From a virus, in the IMG/VR virus record IMGVR_UViG_3300047554_000527, positions 72,387-136,386 of that record: a DNA stretch of 64,000 bases; one strand, given 5' to 3'. Shown here in pieces: positions 33,701 to 41,206 of this stretch. Position 1 is the first letter of the stretch; each line of letters opens with the position of its first letter. Below the pieces are notes generated by a model. That model was not told where the DNA came from. It made no database searches and was given only the letters and a program-made list of their open reading frames with translations. The position numbers and the translations under genes were made by a program.

Positions 33701-35094
33701 TGGCCAATATCTTCCCATTGGCTGCTAAATGTACTCCAGAACCATAAGTTGCCAGTGTCATTGACAATCCAGCCATCGCCTGCATTACCAGTTAGCGGAA
33801 GTCCTGCTGATGTTGCTGTGCTGCCCACTAAGGTAACACTGATACCCTGCGGACCTGTTGAACCAGTTGTTCCTTGAATACCTGTTGCACCGGCATCCCC
33901 TTGAATACCTGTTGCGCCTTGAATACCTGTTGCACCCTGCAATCCAGTAGCACCCACTGGGCCAGTAGCACCTGTACTGCCTAATAAACCTGTAGCGCCG
34001 GTACTGCCCTGCAATCCAGTAGCACCCATAGGACCTGTAGCACCAGTTGCGCCTGCTCCTGTAGCACCAGTAGGACCTATAGCACCTACGTTAGGACTTG
34101 TTTCAATCCATAGTCCGCCAAAGTATGTAAAACTACGGCCAAGTTCGCTGTCCCACCATTGATCGCCTTCGACTGGATCTGCAGGAGCAACATCACCAAC
34201 AACACTTGTGATAGCACTTAGTGTTCCTGCGGTTGTTACAGCAAGGTTGTGTCCTACAATAATACCGCCTAGTGTTGCAGTTGTTGCAGTTGTCGTTGGG
34301 CCAGCAGCACCTGTAGCGCCGGCAGCACCTGTAGCACCTTCGGGTCCTGTAGCGCCTGTTGCACCTCCACCTAGTACGCTATTGCCAAAGATATCAACAA
34401 TATCTCCGTTAGCAGGTAGTTGCAGTACGCCCAGTGTGCCGAATACCCAACTGCTGGTGTTTGAAGTAAGTTTAATAGCACCTAGAGTCTCAATAGTAGA
34501 TGGATATTCTGGGGGCTGTGTTGCTGTTAGGTTAGTTGTCCATCCTGCAGGTCCTGCTTGAATAACATCGTACAACCCTAATGTAAAAGTATAGTCCGGA
34601 ATACCGTGATCTGCTTCGGTATAGGCAAACTCCATGTTATCAGTATAGCCAGGATTTTCAAACCAAGGAGTGTTATTTCCAATCTGTGTAACTACTTCAC
34701 CGTTAGGATTTACTACAAATGCTACTTCGAAATACCAAGCATCTCCTGTAAGTGTAAGTTCGCCTACAAAGTGTGCAGGATCAAGAGTTGCTGTAAATGT
34801 AGCAGGTAATAATAAAGAAGGAGTTAAAGTTCCACGAGAGTCTAATACAAAGCTCTGTGTTCCTGTTGTTAATCTATCGCTTTGTCCCGAACCGCTAGGG
34901 CCAGTAGCACCTACTGCACCAGTAGCACCTACTGCACCAGTAGCACCTACACTTCCACCACCGGTGCCGCCGCCGATAAAGTTCTTTAGATCTTCACCTG
35001 TTGCTTTTCTAGTTTGTCCATTTTGGACAACAGGAAAGACTGTTGCGTCTGTAAGGGTTGATACAGAACTGAATGAATTGAATAAGTTGCTCAT
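30799..35094 (-). CDS. giant collagen-like tail fibre
   Basis: 1431 residues. Several blocks of Gly-x-y triplets, mostly GAT/GPx/GLQ (for example [19 protein letters not shown] near residue 50, others near 255-275, 335-425 and 475-545), form collagen-like triple helices between globular beta segments. Two copies of a [17 protein letters not shown]-type module and repeated [26 protein letters not shown] linkers are visible. The C-terminal 90 residues look like a compact knob. Likely a trimeric fibre for adsorption. The Gly-x-y blocks explain the dense repeats at DNA level around 33.5-34.4 kb. Confidence 0.85.
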   Translation of the reverse strand: MSNLFNSFSSVSTLTDATVFPVVQNGQTRKATGEDLKNFIGGGTGGGSVGATGAVGATGAVGATGPSGSGQSDRLTTGTQSFVLDSRGTLTPSLLLPATFTATLDPAHFVGELTLTGDAWYFEVAFVVNPNGEVVTQIGNNTPWFENPGYTDNMEFAYTEADHGIPDYTFTLGLYDVIQAGPAGWTTNLTATQPPEYPSTIETLGAIKLTSNTSSWVFGTLGVLQLPANGDIVDIFGNSVLGGGATGATGPEGATGAAGATGAAGPTTTATTATLGGIIVGHNLAVTTAGTLSAITSVVGDVAPADPVEGDQWWDSELGRSFTYFGGLWIETSPNVGAIGPTGATGAGATGATGPMGATGLQGSTGATGLLGSTGATGPVGATGLQGATGIQGATGIQGDAGATGIQGTTGSTGPQGISVTLVGSTATSAGLPLTGNAGDGWIVNDTGNLWFWSTFSSQWEDIGQIVGPAGGPGPQGATGNDGATGATGPQGNVGATGFDGATGLTGNDGATGAQGPAGDVGATGPQGATGLMPDLTTVTTHIIPSQDLTYDLGSLNKQWRSLYVGTSTIYIGGVPLRVNTVSNTLVIGTSTNSTATTDANLATENFVINYVTQNTTGLTGWTVDGFNSLVPNTDILQDIGTPSLRVRHIYVGPGSITVGSSVITESVSGKLVLPGVTRATTLFADEVEDTDDQVYSFGSTPFVTDAYDYSVRAGLETPPGVYVPAEYSVDELDDDGYIDDISVDVQGTWTQAIADANRRNSMFAYVGSDINESFNATNWVNIPFVVRSKANDVEYEFEGGGGADLGKFKIYENFIGTTDDDEGWGGYTMYLSPNGEGSSYIGIPTDSDATNDSLILWNNQAGGILLGTANNGEVRIQTDGNDNTWTFKNDGTVEFPGLLHLKYNGSEVGFIDTTEEGISIGGALNKVVAIQTDNDADNELGQSTWLFKANGSIEFPDGSLQTTAYTGGEVSQSVPRSDTAPISSDGHLWFNTEEARMYIKYMDQWVDASPTVLSPPETDLDVNSITFSDATVLTTAPQRDRLVNGAHEVALDSDGVLRLADDLILPRTSRWIKDCEGSSDTTSMRWYNIPTNDEVELFRIYTGDPDEETDFNRERAKISLEWQDTDVSGLSITAFNRTEGSTEHKWEFKGDGTTVFPTLTVPISDNANPSGVGQTVKFSDPTQQAIIYGPPSTVDIPNAERVIIQGAPGFAGTTGEGGDVYLWAGPGGDAGGDGGDIKIRAGRGQSAGSGGYLNFQAGQSGTGSGGYINIESGYSNTYGSGGPITLQARSGGVITLRTTNTEGNSRDWIFGNNGSITFPDSTVQTTAYTGSTVVQGEYIYEFNGTNTNLTITDLNFNLLYCSAALGYSGSDTHNVILPAGTPGQRLVIVNISTNCTLTVNSALQVTVSSGPAEFIYSTTEGSWVALYGTV

Positions 35095-35152
35095 GTTTAG
35101 TGTCCAAGATTAGCGTCTAATGGTATTTAGTTTGTATTTTTATAATCCTAAT

Positions 35153-35160
35153 GTAAATAT
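35153..35160 (+). promoter_or_regulatory. late-type octamer GTAAATAT just before ATG
   Basis: GTAAATAT ends three bases before the ATG of the zinc-ribbon gene, with no Shine-Dalgarno between, so a transcript from it would be leaderless. A degenerate match only. Confidence 0.35.
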
Positions 35161-35163
35161 CTG

Positions 35164-35451
35164 ATGCTGATAGACACAAAGAAAGTTACTACTGAATATA
35201 CTAGGCCTAGCAAGAACAATAAGTCTCATACCTATACAAGGACAAAGACTCTGCTGGTATTGCAATGTGACGACTGCCAAAATACATTTGAAAGAGAGCA
35301 GGGTAAGATGTGCAAACAACGGACCAGCCCAGATTACTATCATGTCTGTCCAAACTGCGACGCAAAGAGATTTGCTCAAAAACGTGGTGCAGAACGCCGA
35401 AAAATTTGGAACTTATCCGCAGACAGCGACATAGATATTAGCAAAATATAG
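35164..35451 (+). CDS. zinc-ribbon protein
   Basis: 95 residues. A basic N-terminus with repeated Tyr-Thr-Arg is followed by CDDC...C and CPNC pairs (QCDDCQNTFEREQGKMC, HVCPNCDAKRF), a zinc-ribbon layout. The C-terminus is acidic (SADSDIDISKI). Likely nucleic-acid binding. It lies next to an HNH endonuclease on the same strand and may be related to it functionally. Confidence 0.65.
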   Translation: MLIDTKKVTTEYTRPSKNNKSHTYTRTKTLLVLQCDDCQNTFEREQGKMCKQRTSPDYYHVCPNCDAKRFAQKRGAERRKIWNLSADSDIDISKI

Positions 35452-35452
35452 G

Positions 35453-35481
35453 TTGCTTTTCTGATAAAACCATGTTATAAT
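35453..35481 (+). promoter_or_regulatory. sigma-70 promoter for the HNH gene
   Basis: TTGCTT (35453-35458), 17 bases, perfect TATAAT (35476-35481). It starts two bases after the stop of the zinc-ribbon gene. Confidence 0.65.
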
Positions 35482-35499
35482 TAACGCACATGATAACTT

Positions 35500-35507
35500 C
35501 ATAAATA
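35500..35507 (+). promoter_or_regulatory. late-type octamer CATAAATA before the HNH gene
   Basis: CATAAATA ends six bases before ATG 35514. A T4-type late transcript would begin at or next to the start codon, so it would be leaderless. Confidence 0.45.
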
Positions 35508-35513
35508 CTGATT

Positions 35514-36035
35514 ATGAGCGATGTATTACTTTTAAACTCTGACGCACAACCAGTTAGCTTACTGCCAGTGAGTATTATCTCTTGGCAAGATGCTATCAAA
35601 GCCATGGTCTTGGAAAAGGCTGTTGTTTTGAGCTGGTACGACAATTGGATTGTCCATAGCGCAAACTGGGAAACTCCTGTTCCTAGCGTTATCATGCTGA
35701 CTGAATACATGAAGCCAAAAACTTCTATTCGTTACAGCAAGCAGAACGTCTTCCTGCGTGACGGATACACCTGTCAATACTGCGGTACAGGAGTTAATAA
35801 GCGTACCGCTACTTTGGACCACGTCCTACCTACTAGCCACGGTGGTAAGACTACGTTCGAAAACACCACTACAGCTTGTGGTCCTTGTAACGCCAACAAA
35901 GGTAACAACAAGAAGATCAAGCCAAAGACAGCGCCTCACAAGCCTACCTACTGGGAACTTGTTGAAAAGCGTAGGCAAATGCCGTTTGATGTCAAGCATC
36001 CAGACTGGAAGCTATATCTAGGCATTGAAGATTAA
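35514..36035 (+). CDS. HNH endonuclease
   Basis: 173 residues. The C-terminal HNH/zinc fold is clear: LRDGYTCQYCG (Cys87, Cys90), LDHVLPTSHGG (Asp102-His103), NTTTACGPCNANKG (Asn, Cys122, Cys125). The N-terminal 70 residues (LLLNSDAQPVSLLPVSIISWQDAI) match the typical leader of bacterial and phage HNH proteins of this class. It could be a homing-type enzyme or take part in DNA packaging or host DNA breakdown. No intron is seen around it. Confidence 0.9.
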   Translation: MSDVLLLNSDAQPVSLLPVSIISWQDAIKAMVLEKAVVLSWYDNWIVHSANWETPVPSVIMLTEYMKPKTSIRYSKQNVFLRDGYTCQYCGTGVNKRTATLDHVLPTSHGGKTTFENTTTACGPCNANKGNNKKIKPKTAPHKPTYWELVEKRRQMPFDVKHPDWKLYLGIED

Positions 36036-36058
36036 AAAGCCCCGAAAGGGGCTTTTTT
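36034..36058. terminator. bidirectional terminator
   Basis: AAAAAGCCCC-GAAA-GGGGCTTTTTT lies between the convergent HNH gene and the minus-strand gene ending at 36057; its outer bases overlap that stop codon. Confidence 0.9.
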
Positions 36059-36356
36059 ATTGGCTGTATTTTAGTAAGAAAAGGGTGTATTTCTTTTCAT
36101 CTAAAATTTCATAGCCCTCTGTAATATCGCCGTTCGAATTCCTGTGCGCTCTTAGGCCGTATGTATCTTCGAGCCAGGGCCAAAATAACTGAATATCTTC
36201 TCCTTCATCGGGATCGTAATTCAACCATTCTAATTTAGCTTTACGCATACGATGCCAGTGTTCGTTGCGTTTCCTCTTGGCTTCTTGTAGGGCCTGATCT
36301 TCTCTAGCCCACATTGGGATCTCTAGATCATCCAAAGGGATTATTTGCATTGGCAT
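36057..36356 (-). CDS. hypothetical protein in the IF-1 operon
   Basis: 99 residues, basic centre (EAKRKRNEHWHRMRKAKLEW) flanked by acidic, aromatic segments (NYDPDEGEDIQLFWPWLEDTYGL). Its ATG overlaps the infA stop by one base (TAATG), so translation is coupled with IF-1. No family recognised. Confidence 0.65.
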   Translation of the reverse strand: MPMQIIPLDDLEIPMWAREDQALQEAKRKRNEHWHRMRKAKLEWLNYDPDEGEDIQLFWPWLEDTYGLRAHRNSNGDITEGYEILDEKKYTLFLLKYSQ

Positions 36357-36574
36357 TATTTGCTACGATATACAATACGACCCTTGGTTAGATCGTATGG
36401 GCTCATTTCCACTTCTACAGTATCTCCGAGTAGAATTTGGATTTTATTCTGACGCATCTTGCCCGAGATGTGTCCGAGGATAGTATGTTGGTTTTCTAAT
36501 TTAACTCTAAACATTGCATTGGGCAATACTTCCTCTACCTTGCCTCTCATGCTAATTTGGTCTTGCTTGGCCAC
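36356..36574 (-). CDS. infA: translation initiation factor IF-1
   Basis: 72 residues, exactly the length of E. coli IF-1, with the OB-fold signature in order: [68 protein letters not shown]-1 occupies the ribosomal A site during initiation and helps select initiator tRNA and mRNA. A phage copy may favour phage mRNAs; leaderless or weak-leader mRNAs, of which this phage seems to have several, are a natural target to consider. Operon with ligase and small genes behind a perfect sigma-70 promoter at 39.55 kb. Confidence 0.96.
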   Translation of the reverse strand: MAKQDQISMRGKVEEVLPNAMFRVKLENQHTILGHISGKMRQNKIQILLGDTVEVEMSPYDLTKGRIVYRSK

Positions 36575-36576
36575 GA

Positions 36577-36822
36577 TTAAACAGTTTCTCCTTTTAGTCC
36601 TTTAAGTACCAGTTCTTTGGCTCGTTTATTTAAGCTCTCTTCTTCAGCTTTTAACATTAGACTAGCCATAGATTTAAGATACTCATCCATAGCTTCTTTG
36701 CCTTTTTCAGTAAAGTGGTTGTACTCTGAGCCGATTCTGCTGTTATAGTAATAGCGATCATTTCTTAATATTTCCATAATACCGCCGTAGAATAAATCTT
36801 TGATCGCATTCTTTTCTAGCAT
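36577..36822 (-). CDS. small helical hypothetical protein
   Basis: 81 residues from ATG 36820-36822, overlapping the previous gene by seven bases; the longer frame upstream lies inside that gene. Sequence: [21 protein letters not shown] followed by charged helices. It precedes infA by two bases, so it is in the same coupled run. Function unknown. Confidence 0.65.
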   Translation of the reverse strand: MLEKNAIKDLFYGGIMEILRNDRYYYNSRIGSEYNHFTEKGKEAMDEYLKSMASLMLKAEEESLNKRAKELVLKGLKGETV

Positions 36823-37043
36823 TTTAGGTACTCCATTGTTGCTTCGGACCCTCTCAAGTACGCGACCGGTTTTAACCAGCCGTTTGACATACAGGTTGCT
36901 AATATAGCCTTGTATTCTGGCGGGCACTGATTGGATATTTCGAATCCAGCGCGAGGTGTTAATGTATAACCAGATTTTATGTACCACAGGGAATCTCCCG
37001 GCTTAACTGTTTTAACATCATTAATTTGAAAAGTGATCTTCAT
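36816..37043 (-). CDS. small hypothetical protein
   Basis: 75 residues: KITFQINDVKTVKPGDSLWYIKSG, a compact beta-like fold, ending [10 protein letters not shown]. Four-base overlap with the previous gene and seven with the next. No family recognised. Confidence 0.6.
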   Translation of the reverse strand: MKITFQINDVKTVKPGDSLWYIKSGYTLTPRAGFEISNQCPPEYKAILATCMSNGWLKPVAYLRGSEATMEYLKC

Positions 37044-37237
37044 TCTGGTAAGGGACTAAAGCGACTTTCGAAGCTTTCTTGATAGCAACTATATTCCTTT
37101 GGAGTGCCAAAATCACTACGATAATGGATCCAGGTGTGCCCGTCTGCTTCTAAAGTATGCAGGACAACAAAGACCTTGCCGTCTCCGCCACTCCATCTGC
37201 TTCCTTCTTTAATTGTCGTTTTGTTTGTCTTGTTCAT
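37040..37237 (-). CDS. small hypothetical protein
   Basis: 65 residues from ATG 37235-37237. A beta-rich core (KEGSRWSGGDGKVFVVLHTLEADGHTWIHYR) resembles small phage proteins that start with a Trp-rich SRW motif. Overlaps its neighbours by 29 and four bases. Function unknown. Confidence 0.6.
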   Translation of the reverse strand: MNKTNKTTIKEGSRWSGGDGKVFVVLHTLEADGHTWIHYRSDFGTPKEYSCYQESFESRFSPLPE

Positions 37238-37466
37238 GTTGTTTAACCATTCTATATAGAGGCTCCATGCGCTCTTGAAACACTTCTGGGCTAGCATCAG
37301 ACACTCGACGCATATCCCAATCGTTTGGATAGTGCCTTAGAATACTGAAAGCTTCTTGTCTAACTGCCTTAGGAACACGGGGATATTTCTTATGATCGCC
37401 GGCAAGATCCTGTAAGAATCTACTAGCCCACTTTACAGCACGATATCGTTCATCAGGCAGTGTCAT
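37209..37466 (-). CDS. BPSL0761-type conserved protein
   Basis: 85 residues from ATG 37464-37466. MTLPDERYRAVKWASRFLQDLAGD...VPKAVRQEAFSILRHYPN matches the BPSL0761-like group of small proteins of Burkholderiales and their phages, of unknown function. This match adds weight to a betaproteobacterial host. Overlaps the upstream gene by 14 bases. Confidence 0.75.
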   Translation of the reverse strand: MTLPDERYRAVKWASRFLQDLAGDHKKYPRVPKAVRQEAFSILRHYPNDWDMRRVSDASPEVFQERMEPLYRMVKQHEQDKQNDN

Positions 37467-37899
37467 ATCGCTTTTTCCTTTCAGCATCGTGTTCATCACA
37501 GAGAGTCTTAACCCAACCGCCAGTGCGACTTTTACCGGGCTTGCCACATTCTTCACAGGTAGCGTCTGCCCAAAGTTCAGCCATAGTGACTAATCCGCGA
37601 ACATAATCATCGCCGCCATCATAGTAGAAACGAAGACCGCCAAACTTTTCCTTGATCTGTGCTACTACAACAGAAGGAACCTCTTCGGGGATCGCTTCGT
37701 TATATGGATTTGGCTTTTCCAGATAATGCTTGCGAGTGTTATTCTTCCACTCCACATAAGCATGGATCTGCCCGCATAGCTTTTCAAGGATAGGCCACCA
37801 GCCCTCACCTATGCAGATTCCTCCATAGGGCTGTGAGAACATCACAGGATACTTGTCCTTGAGCTTCTTCTCAAATGCTTCGTACTTTTCGATGTCCAT
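37453..37899 (-). CDS. conserved phage protein with C-terminal zinc-binding pattern
   Basis: 148 residues. The C-terminal half has KFGGLRFYYDGGDD, AELWADATCEECGKPGKSR and WVKTLCDEHD, i.e. a CxxC and a CxxxH that could bind zinc; this layout recurs in many phage hypothetical proteins. The N-terminal half is helical with Trp-rich GEGWWPILEKL. Its ATG overlaps the ligase stop by one base. Confidence 0.7.
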   Translation of the reverse strand: MDIEKYEAFEKKLKDKYPVMFSQPYGGICIGEGWWPILEKLCGQIHAYVEWKNNTRKHYLEKPNPYNEAIPEEVPSVVVAQIKEKFGGLRFYYDGGDDYVRGLVTMAELWADATCEECGKPGKSRTGGWVKTLCDEHDAERKKRYDTA

Positions 37900-39197
37900 T
37901 AGATCTTTTCTCCAGCTTTAAAGCCACGCCACAGTTTGAAGCGAGGGAATCGCATACTCCAAACGTCATCGCTGTCTTGGCTCTTGGTCAGTGCATCGCC
38001 GCGGACTTCGCCAATTTGTCCAGGAATGTCTTCTCGGCAACGCCAAATCTCATCACGATCCTCGTCAGTCCAACCACTGCCCACACTAACACGAATGAAC
38101 TTGCCATCGTCGGTGCCTTCAAACAGAACTGCACCCATACGACCTTCGTTCTTACCTGTGCCTTCTTCAACAGCAACCGCAGTTAGGCTCACTTCGATAA
38201 AAGGCTTTTGTTTGAGCCAGCTTACTGAACGCTTACATTCATAGGCTGCATCAACATCCTTAATCATAATACCTTCGTAGCCGTTGTCAATAGCATCTTT
38301 GTTGAATGCGGCAAACTGCATCTCACCAACAGCCGTGCTGAGATCAACTTCCTCTTGCGGAATGACTCCAATGTTACCAACTTTATCAAATGTAGGTTTG
38401 AACTGTTGCAAGAACTTAGTGCGGCGCTTCTGTCCGAGCACACTCTTGCCTTTCTTAAACTCACTGAGAGGCAGGATATCAAACAGCATGAGCACAGCAT
38501 CAGTGGCTTTAACATCGCTTTTACGATGCACCTGTTTCATAAGTGCTTGAAAGCTGGTGCTGATAATTTCACCGTCAAGAACAAAACTGCGCTCAAAGTC
38601 GTCGATGTGTGTTAGCAGACCGTCACTGATGTGGCTGAAGTTCTCTAGGATCTTACCATTGCGGCTGTACATCGTAACCGTACGAGCTTCGCAGTCAATG
38701 ACCGTTAGAACACGAACACCGTCGAGTTTAGGTTCGAGCAACTTCTTGCCTGCAACTTTCTTTTCGTGGTTAGCACCGTCATGAGCCAACATGCACTCAA
38801 ACAAAGGTACAGCGTTCTTTTTAATCTTGTTGATTGTCTTCTCGGAAACTCCGCAACGCAGATCCTTGATAAGGATGCGGCGGTACCAGTCATTCCATTG
38901 TTTTTGTGTGCTAGCAGACAGAGCCAGTTCGATAGCATTGCGAGCATCGTCGCCAGTGAGCTGGCGTGTGCTCAAAAGATTGCACAGCTCTTTGAAAGCA
39001 TCCCAAGGCAGACCCTGTCCATCCGGACCGCCGTGACTAGGAACCTTCTTAACGCCAAAGGTAATAAACGGGCTCAGCGCCAGTTGGAAGCCTTCGAACA
39101 ATTCAGCATTGTCTTTTTCGGCTTCAATAATAGCTTCTTTGTTCAGTCGGCTGGCGTGTTCTTCCAGGCTGCGGATTACTCGATCGCAGTTACTCAT
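37899..39197 (-). CDS. ATP-dependent DNA ligase
   Basis: 432 residues from ATG 39195-39197, overlapping the SWIM gene stop (ATGA); 16 extra upstream codons are rejected. The nucleotidyltransferase motif I KLDG has Lys157 as the AMP-accepting residue (LLEPKLDGVRVL); downstream motifs are FVLDGEI (motif III type), GYEGIMIKD (motif IV) and SWLKQKP (motif V). An OB-fold with SVGSGWTDEDRDE follows. Length and order match phage T4 gp30-type ligases. It seals nicks during replication and repair. Confidence 0.95.
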   Translation of the reverse strand: MSNCDRVIRSLEEHASRLNKEAIIEAEKDNAELFEGFQLALSPFITFGVKKVPSHGGPDGQGLPWDAFKELCNLLSTRQLTGDDARNAIELALSASTQKQWNDWYRRILIKDLRCGVSEKTINKIKKNAVPLFECMLAHDGANHEKKVAGKKLLEPKLDGVRVLTVIDCEARTVTMYSRNGKILENFSHISDGLLTHIDDFERSFVLDGEIISTSFQALMKQVHRKSDVKATDAVLMLFDILPLSEFKKGKSVLGQKRRTKFLQQFKPTFDKVGNIGVIPQEEVDLSTAVGEMQFAAFNKDAIDNGYEGIMIKDVDAAYECKRSVSWLKQKPFIEVSLTAVAVEEGTGKNEGRMGAVLFEGTDDGKFIRVSVGSGWTDEDRDEIWRCREDIPGQIGEVRGDALTKSQDSDDVWSMRFPRFKLWRGFKAGEKI

Positions 39198-39520
39198 ACC
39201 ATCTCCAAATGTTTGCAGGTTCCACGGAATTGAAAGCCCGGGCAAGTACAGGTCTTGGCCTCGGGATCTACATAATAAGTTTGACCTTTGCTGCCTTGTA
39301 CAGCAATAGTATTACTTTGTTTTTTCTCTTTGAACGGATTGGGTTTTGCAGGCACAAACTTGCGACCACGCTTGTCAAAGCCTTTGATAGGACTTTTAAA
39401 ATAGTAGGGTTTAGTTTCGCCTTGCTTGATATATGCAACTAAAGTATTACCGTCAAGCAGGTAAGTGTGGTTAGGAGCAGTAGTGCTACCCCAATCTGTA
39501 ACTTCTTTGATTGCTTCCAT
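39194..39520 (-). CDS. SWIM zinc-finger protein
   Basis: 108 residues. The C-terminus CTCPGFQFRGTCKH (91-104) fits the SWIM finger CxC-x(n)-CxH. The N-terminal half is beta-like with basic linkers (KGFDKRGRKFVPAKPN). SWIM fingers bind DNA or proteins. First gene behind the strong promoter at 39.55 kb and coupled to DNA ligase, so a role in DNA metabolism is likely. Confidence 0.85.
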   Translation of the reverse strand: MEAIKEVTDWGSTTAPNHTYLLDGNTLVAYIKQGETKPYYFKSPIKGFDKRGRKFVPAKPNPFKEKKQSNTIAVQGSKGQTYYVDPEAKTCTCPGFQFRGTCKHLEMV

Positions 39521-39550
39521 TAACGGCTTTCTGTGCTGTTCAATGTATAT

Positions 39551-39579
39551 ATTATACGGCCGTTTGGTCTAGATGTCAA
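39551..39579 (-). promoter_or_regulatory. consensus sigma-70 promoter of the SWIM-ligase-IF-1 operon
   Basis: Minus strand: TTGACA (39574-39579), 17 bases, TATAAT (39551-39556), 31 bases before the ATG. Both boxes are perfect, typical of a phage early promoter. Confidence 0.85.
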
Positions 39580-39587
39580 GACTGATT

Positions 39588-39833
39588 TTACCAAATTGCT
39601 CGAACTGCTGTGGGTTTGTCTAATGCATTGATTACAGTAACTTTACCCTCGACTTTGGTTGGAAAGGTCATTGTGTAGGTAGTTGTTAGCTTGCCTGTAT
39701 CCGTTTTCCAGTGTAGATAAATCTTACTACCTTCTTCCGGGACAAGAATAATACTGTCTTCGCCTGCATCAATCTCAAACTGACCTTTTCCAGTTAGATT
39801 AATTGTCTTGTGTTTGAGTGCTATATATTTCAT
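39588..39833 (-). CDS. small hypothetical protein
   Basis: 81 residues, almost all beta strand (KYIALKHKTINLTGKGQFEIDAG, YTMTFPTKVEGKVTVINAL). It follows the Bug gene by two bases and may be co-transcribed with it. No family recognised. Confidence 0.6.
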   Translation of the reverse strand: MKYIALKHKTINLTGKGQFEIDAGEDSIILVPEEGSKIYLHWKTDTGKLTTTYTMTFPTKVEGKVTVINALDKPTAVRAIW

Positions 39834-39835
39834 AA

Positions 39836-40750
39836 TCAGTTTATTTTGACTGCGCTGGCAAGTTTTTTCCAGTATTCAGTATGAAACTTAAAAAACTTAT
39901 CTAAGCCAGTATAGCCTACGTATTGGGGCTCGCAATAATCAACCGCATAGGCTGCACGAACTGCATCTGTTTTAGCAGCCTTGGTAAAAATTTCATAGAA
40001 CTCTTTGTGCTTAGTCGAATTAGTTTTAACAGGAACTAACAAATGATGCCCAACATTCATATCTGCAAAACTTGTATCAAAACCTTGCTTAACTAATGGC
40101 TGATATCCATTTACAACTTTATTGCCAGTAATACCTAATACAGAAACTTTACGTTCTGCTTTGGCATTTTCCTTGCTCCACTGTTCGGCTTCAGAAATAA
40201 AGCCAATATGAAAATCGGTTTGACCCGATACCATGCTTAACATGCTATCATTTGTGCTCTTGAACGGAATAATGTTTAAGTTAGGAAAACGCTTTTGCAT
40301 TTCAATTGCAGCCAAGTGTGTGGTTACACCTAAACCACTAATACCTACACTAACTGTTGCACCTGTTGGTACATCTTTCCATGTCTTGTACTTTGTTGAA
40401 GTGATAGCCATAGGAGCCATGCAATGAACATATTGTTCTTTGAATTGTGTTAGATCGTAGCTTTCATTTGGATAAACAACTGGGCGTACAAAGAACGCTG
40501 TGCTATGTGCTAGAATTGCATCATCTAACCCTAGTACTGTACGAGATGCAATAGTCCCCCCGGCACCTGGTTTGGTGTCGAACACAAAATTGTATTTGTC
40601 CTGAATTTTATTTGCTTCGTTAGCAATAGTACGATGATAGTTAGCTACACTATCCCCAGGCCCCCATGCATAAAAGATTGTGATATTTTCTCTAGCACAG
40701 ACGCTAGCAGAAATACTCAATGCGAATAATGTCAATAAAAATTTTTTCAT
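39836..40750 (-). CDS. Bug/TctC-family periplasmic solute-binding protein
   Basis: 304 residues. Signal peptide 1-19 (MKKFLLTLFALSISASVCA), then the two-lobed fold of tripartite tricarboxylate transporter receptors, with landmarks KPGAGGTIASRTVLG, VGISGLGVTTHLAAIEMQ and TDFHIGFISEAEQW. Bug proteins are greatly expanded in Burkholderiales and bind carboxylates or amides outside the cell. No TctA/TctB transporter genes are near, so it would have to work with host ones, compete with them or act as a sensor. It appears to be a host-derived auxiliary gene. Confidence 0.9.
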   Translation of the reverse strand: MKKFLLTLFALSISASVCARENITIFYAWGPGDSVANYHRTIANEANKIQDKYNFVFDTKPGAGGTIASRTVLGLDDAILAHSTAFFVRPVVYPNESYDLTQFKEQYVHCMAPMAITSTKYKTWKDVPTGATVSVGISGLGVTTHLAAIEMQKRFPNLNIIPFKSTNDSMLSMVSGQTDFHIGFISEAEQWSKENAKAERKVSVLGITGNKVVNGYQPLVKQGFDTSFADMNVGHHLLVPVKTNSTKHKEFYEIFTKAAKTDAVRAAYAVDYCEPQYVGYTGLDKFFKFHTEYWKKLASAVKIN

Positions 40751-40753
40751 ATG

Positions 40754-41206
40754 TTATTTTAACTTTTTAAACCTCAAATAAACAAGAGGGACTAGCCCAA
40801 TCTTGTCGTATGCTTTATCAATTTCTTCATTTTTTACAAAAGTCTGTGATGAAATAATGAAAACGTTTTCTTTCTTACAAATTTCTTCAAAATAAGATTG
40901 TATCATTGATCTTATTCCTTTACCTCTGAATTTTGGATTGACCCAACTAAAATATATAAACGCCATTGGATTGTCATCATATTTTAAATCAAATACAATA
41001 AATGCAATAACGTCATTACTACTTTCAAACCAAATTACACTTTGAGAATTTTTTAAGAATACTGTAGGAAATGAATTTCCAGAATCAATTAACTCGGCTG
41101 CTTCTCTAAACAACGTCGGAACAATAGGGAGGTTATAGAGAGTTTTTGAATAGCATACACTAATTTCTATACCTTCGAGAAAAATTTGATCAATAATCAT
41201 ATCCAA
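40754..41206 (-). CDS. GNAT-like acetyltransferase, copy A of a flanking pair
   Basis: 150 residues. The GNAT acetyl-CoA loop is seen in SWVNPKFRGKGIRSMIQSYF. The layout (LFREAAELIDSG, then VIWFES, then the loop) matches the protein at 43381-43836, so they are paralogues flanking a three-gene cassette. A/T-rich. Substrate unknown. Confidence 0.75.
   Translation of the reverse strand: MDMIIDQIFLEGIEISVCYSKTLYNLPIVPTLFREAAELIDSGNSFPTVFLKNSQSVIWFESSNDVIAFIVFDLKYDDNPMAFIYFSWVNPKFRGKGIRSMIQSYFEEICKKENVFIISSQTFVKNEEIDKAYDKIGLVPLVYLRFKKLK

Noticed and set aside
33500-34400. Dense short DNA repeats that could look like a CRISPR or repeat array
   Set aside because: They encode Gly-x-y triplets of the collagen-like fibre in frame; there is no constant repeat with unique spacers.
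34208-35113. Plus-strand open frames rich in Ala-Pro-Val
   Set aside because: They are mirror frames of the collagen-like fibre with low-complexity translation and no ribosome sites.
35514-36035. Group I or II intron around the HNH gene
   Set aside because: Flanking genes are intact and on different strands, and no intron core sequences are seen.
37875-38615. Several plus-strand ORFs over the DNA ligase
   Set aside because: They are antisense shadows of a well-matched ligase and lack ribosome sites.
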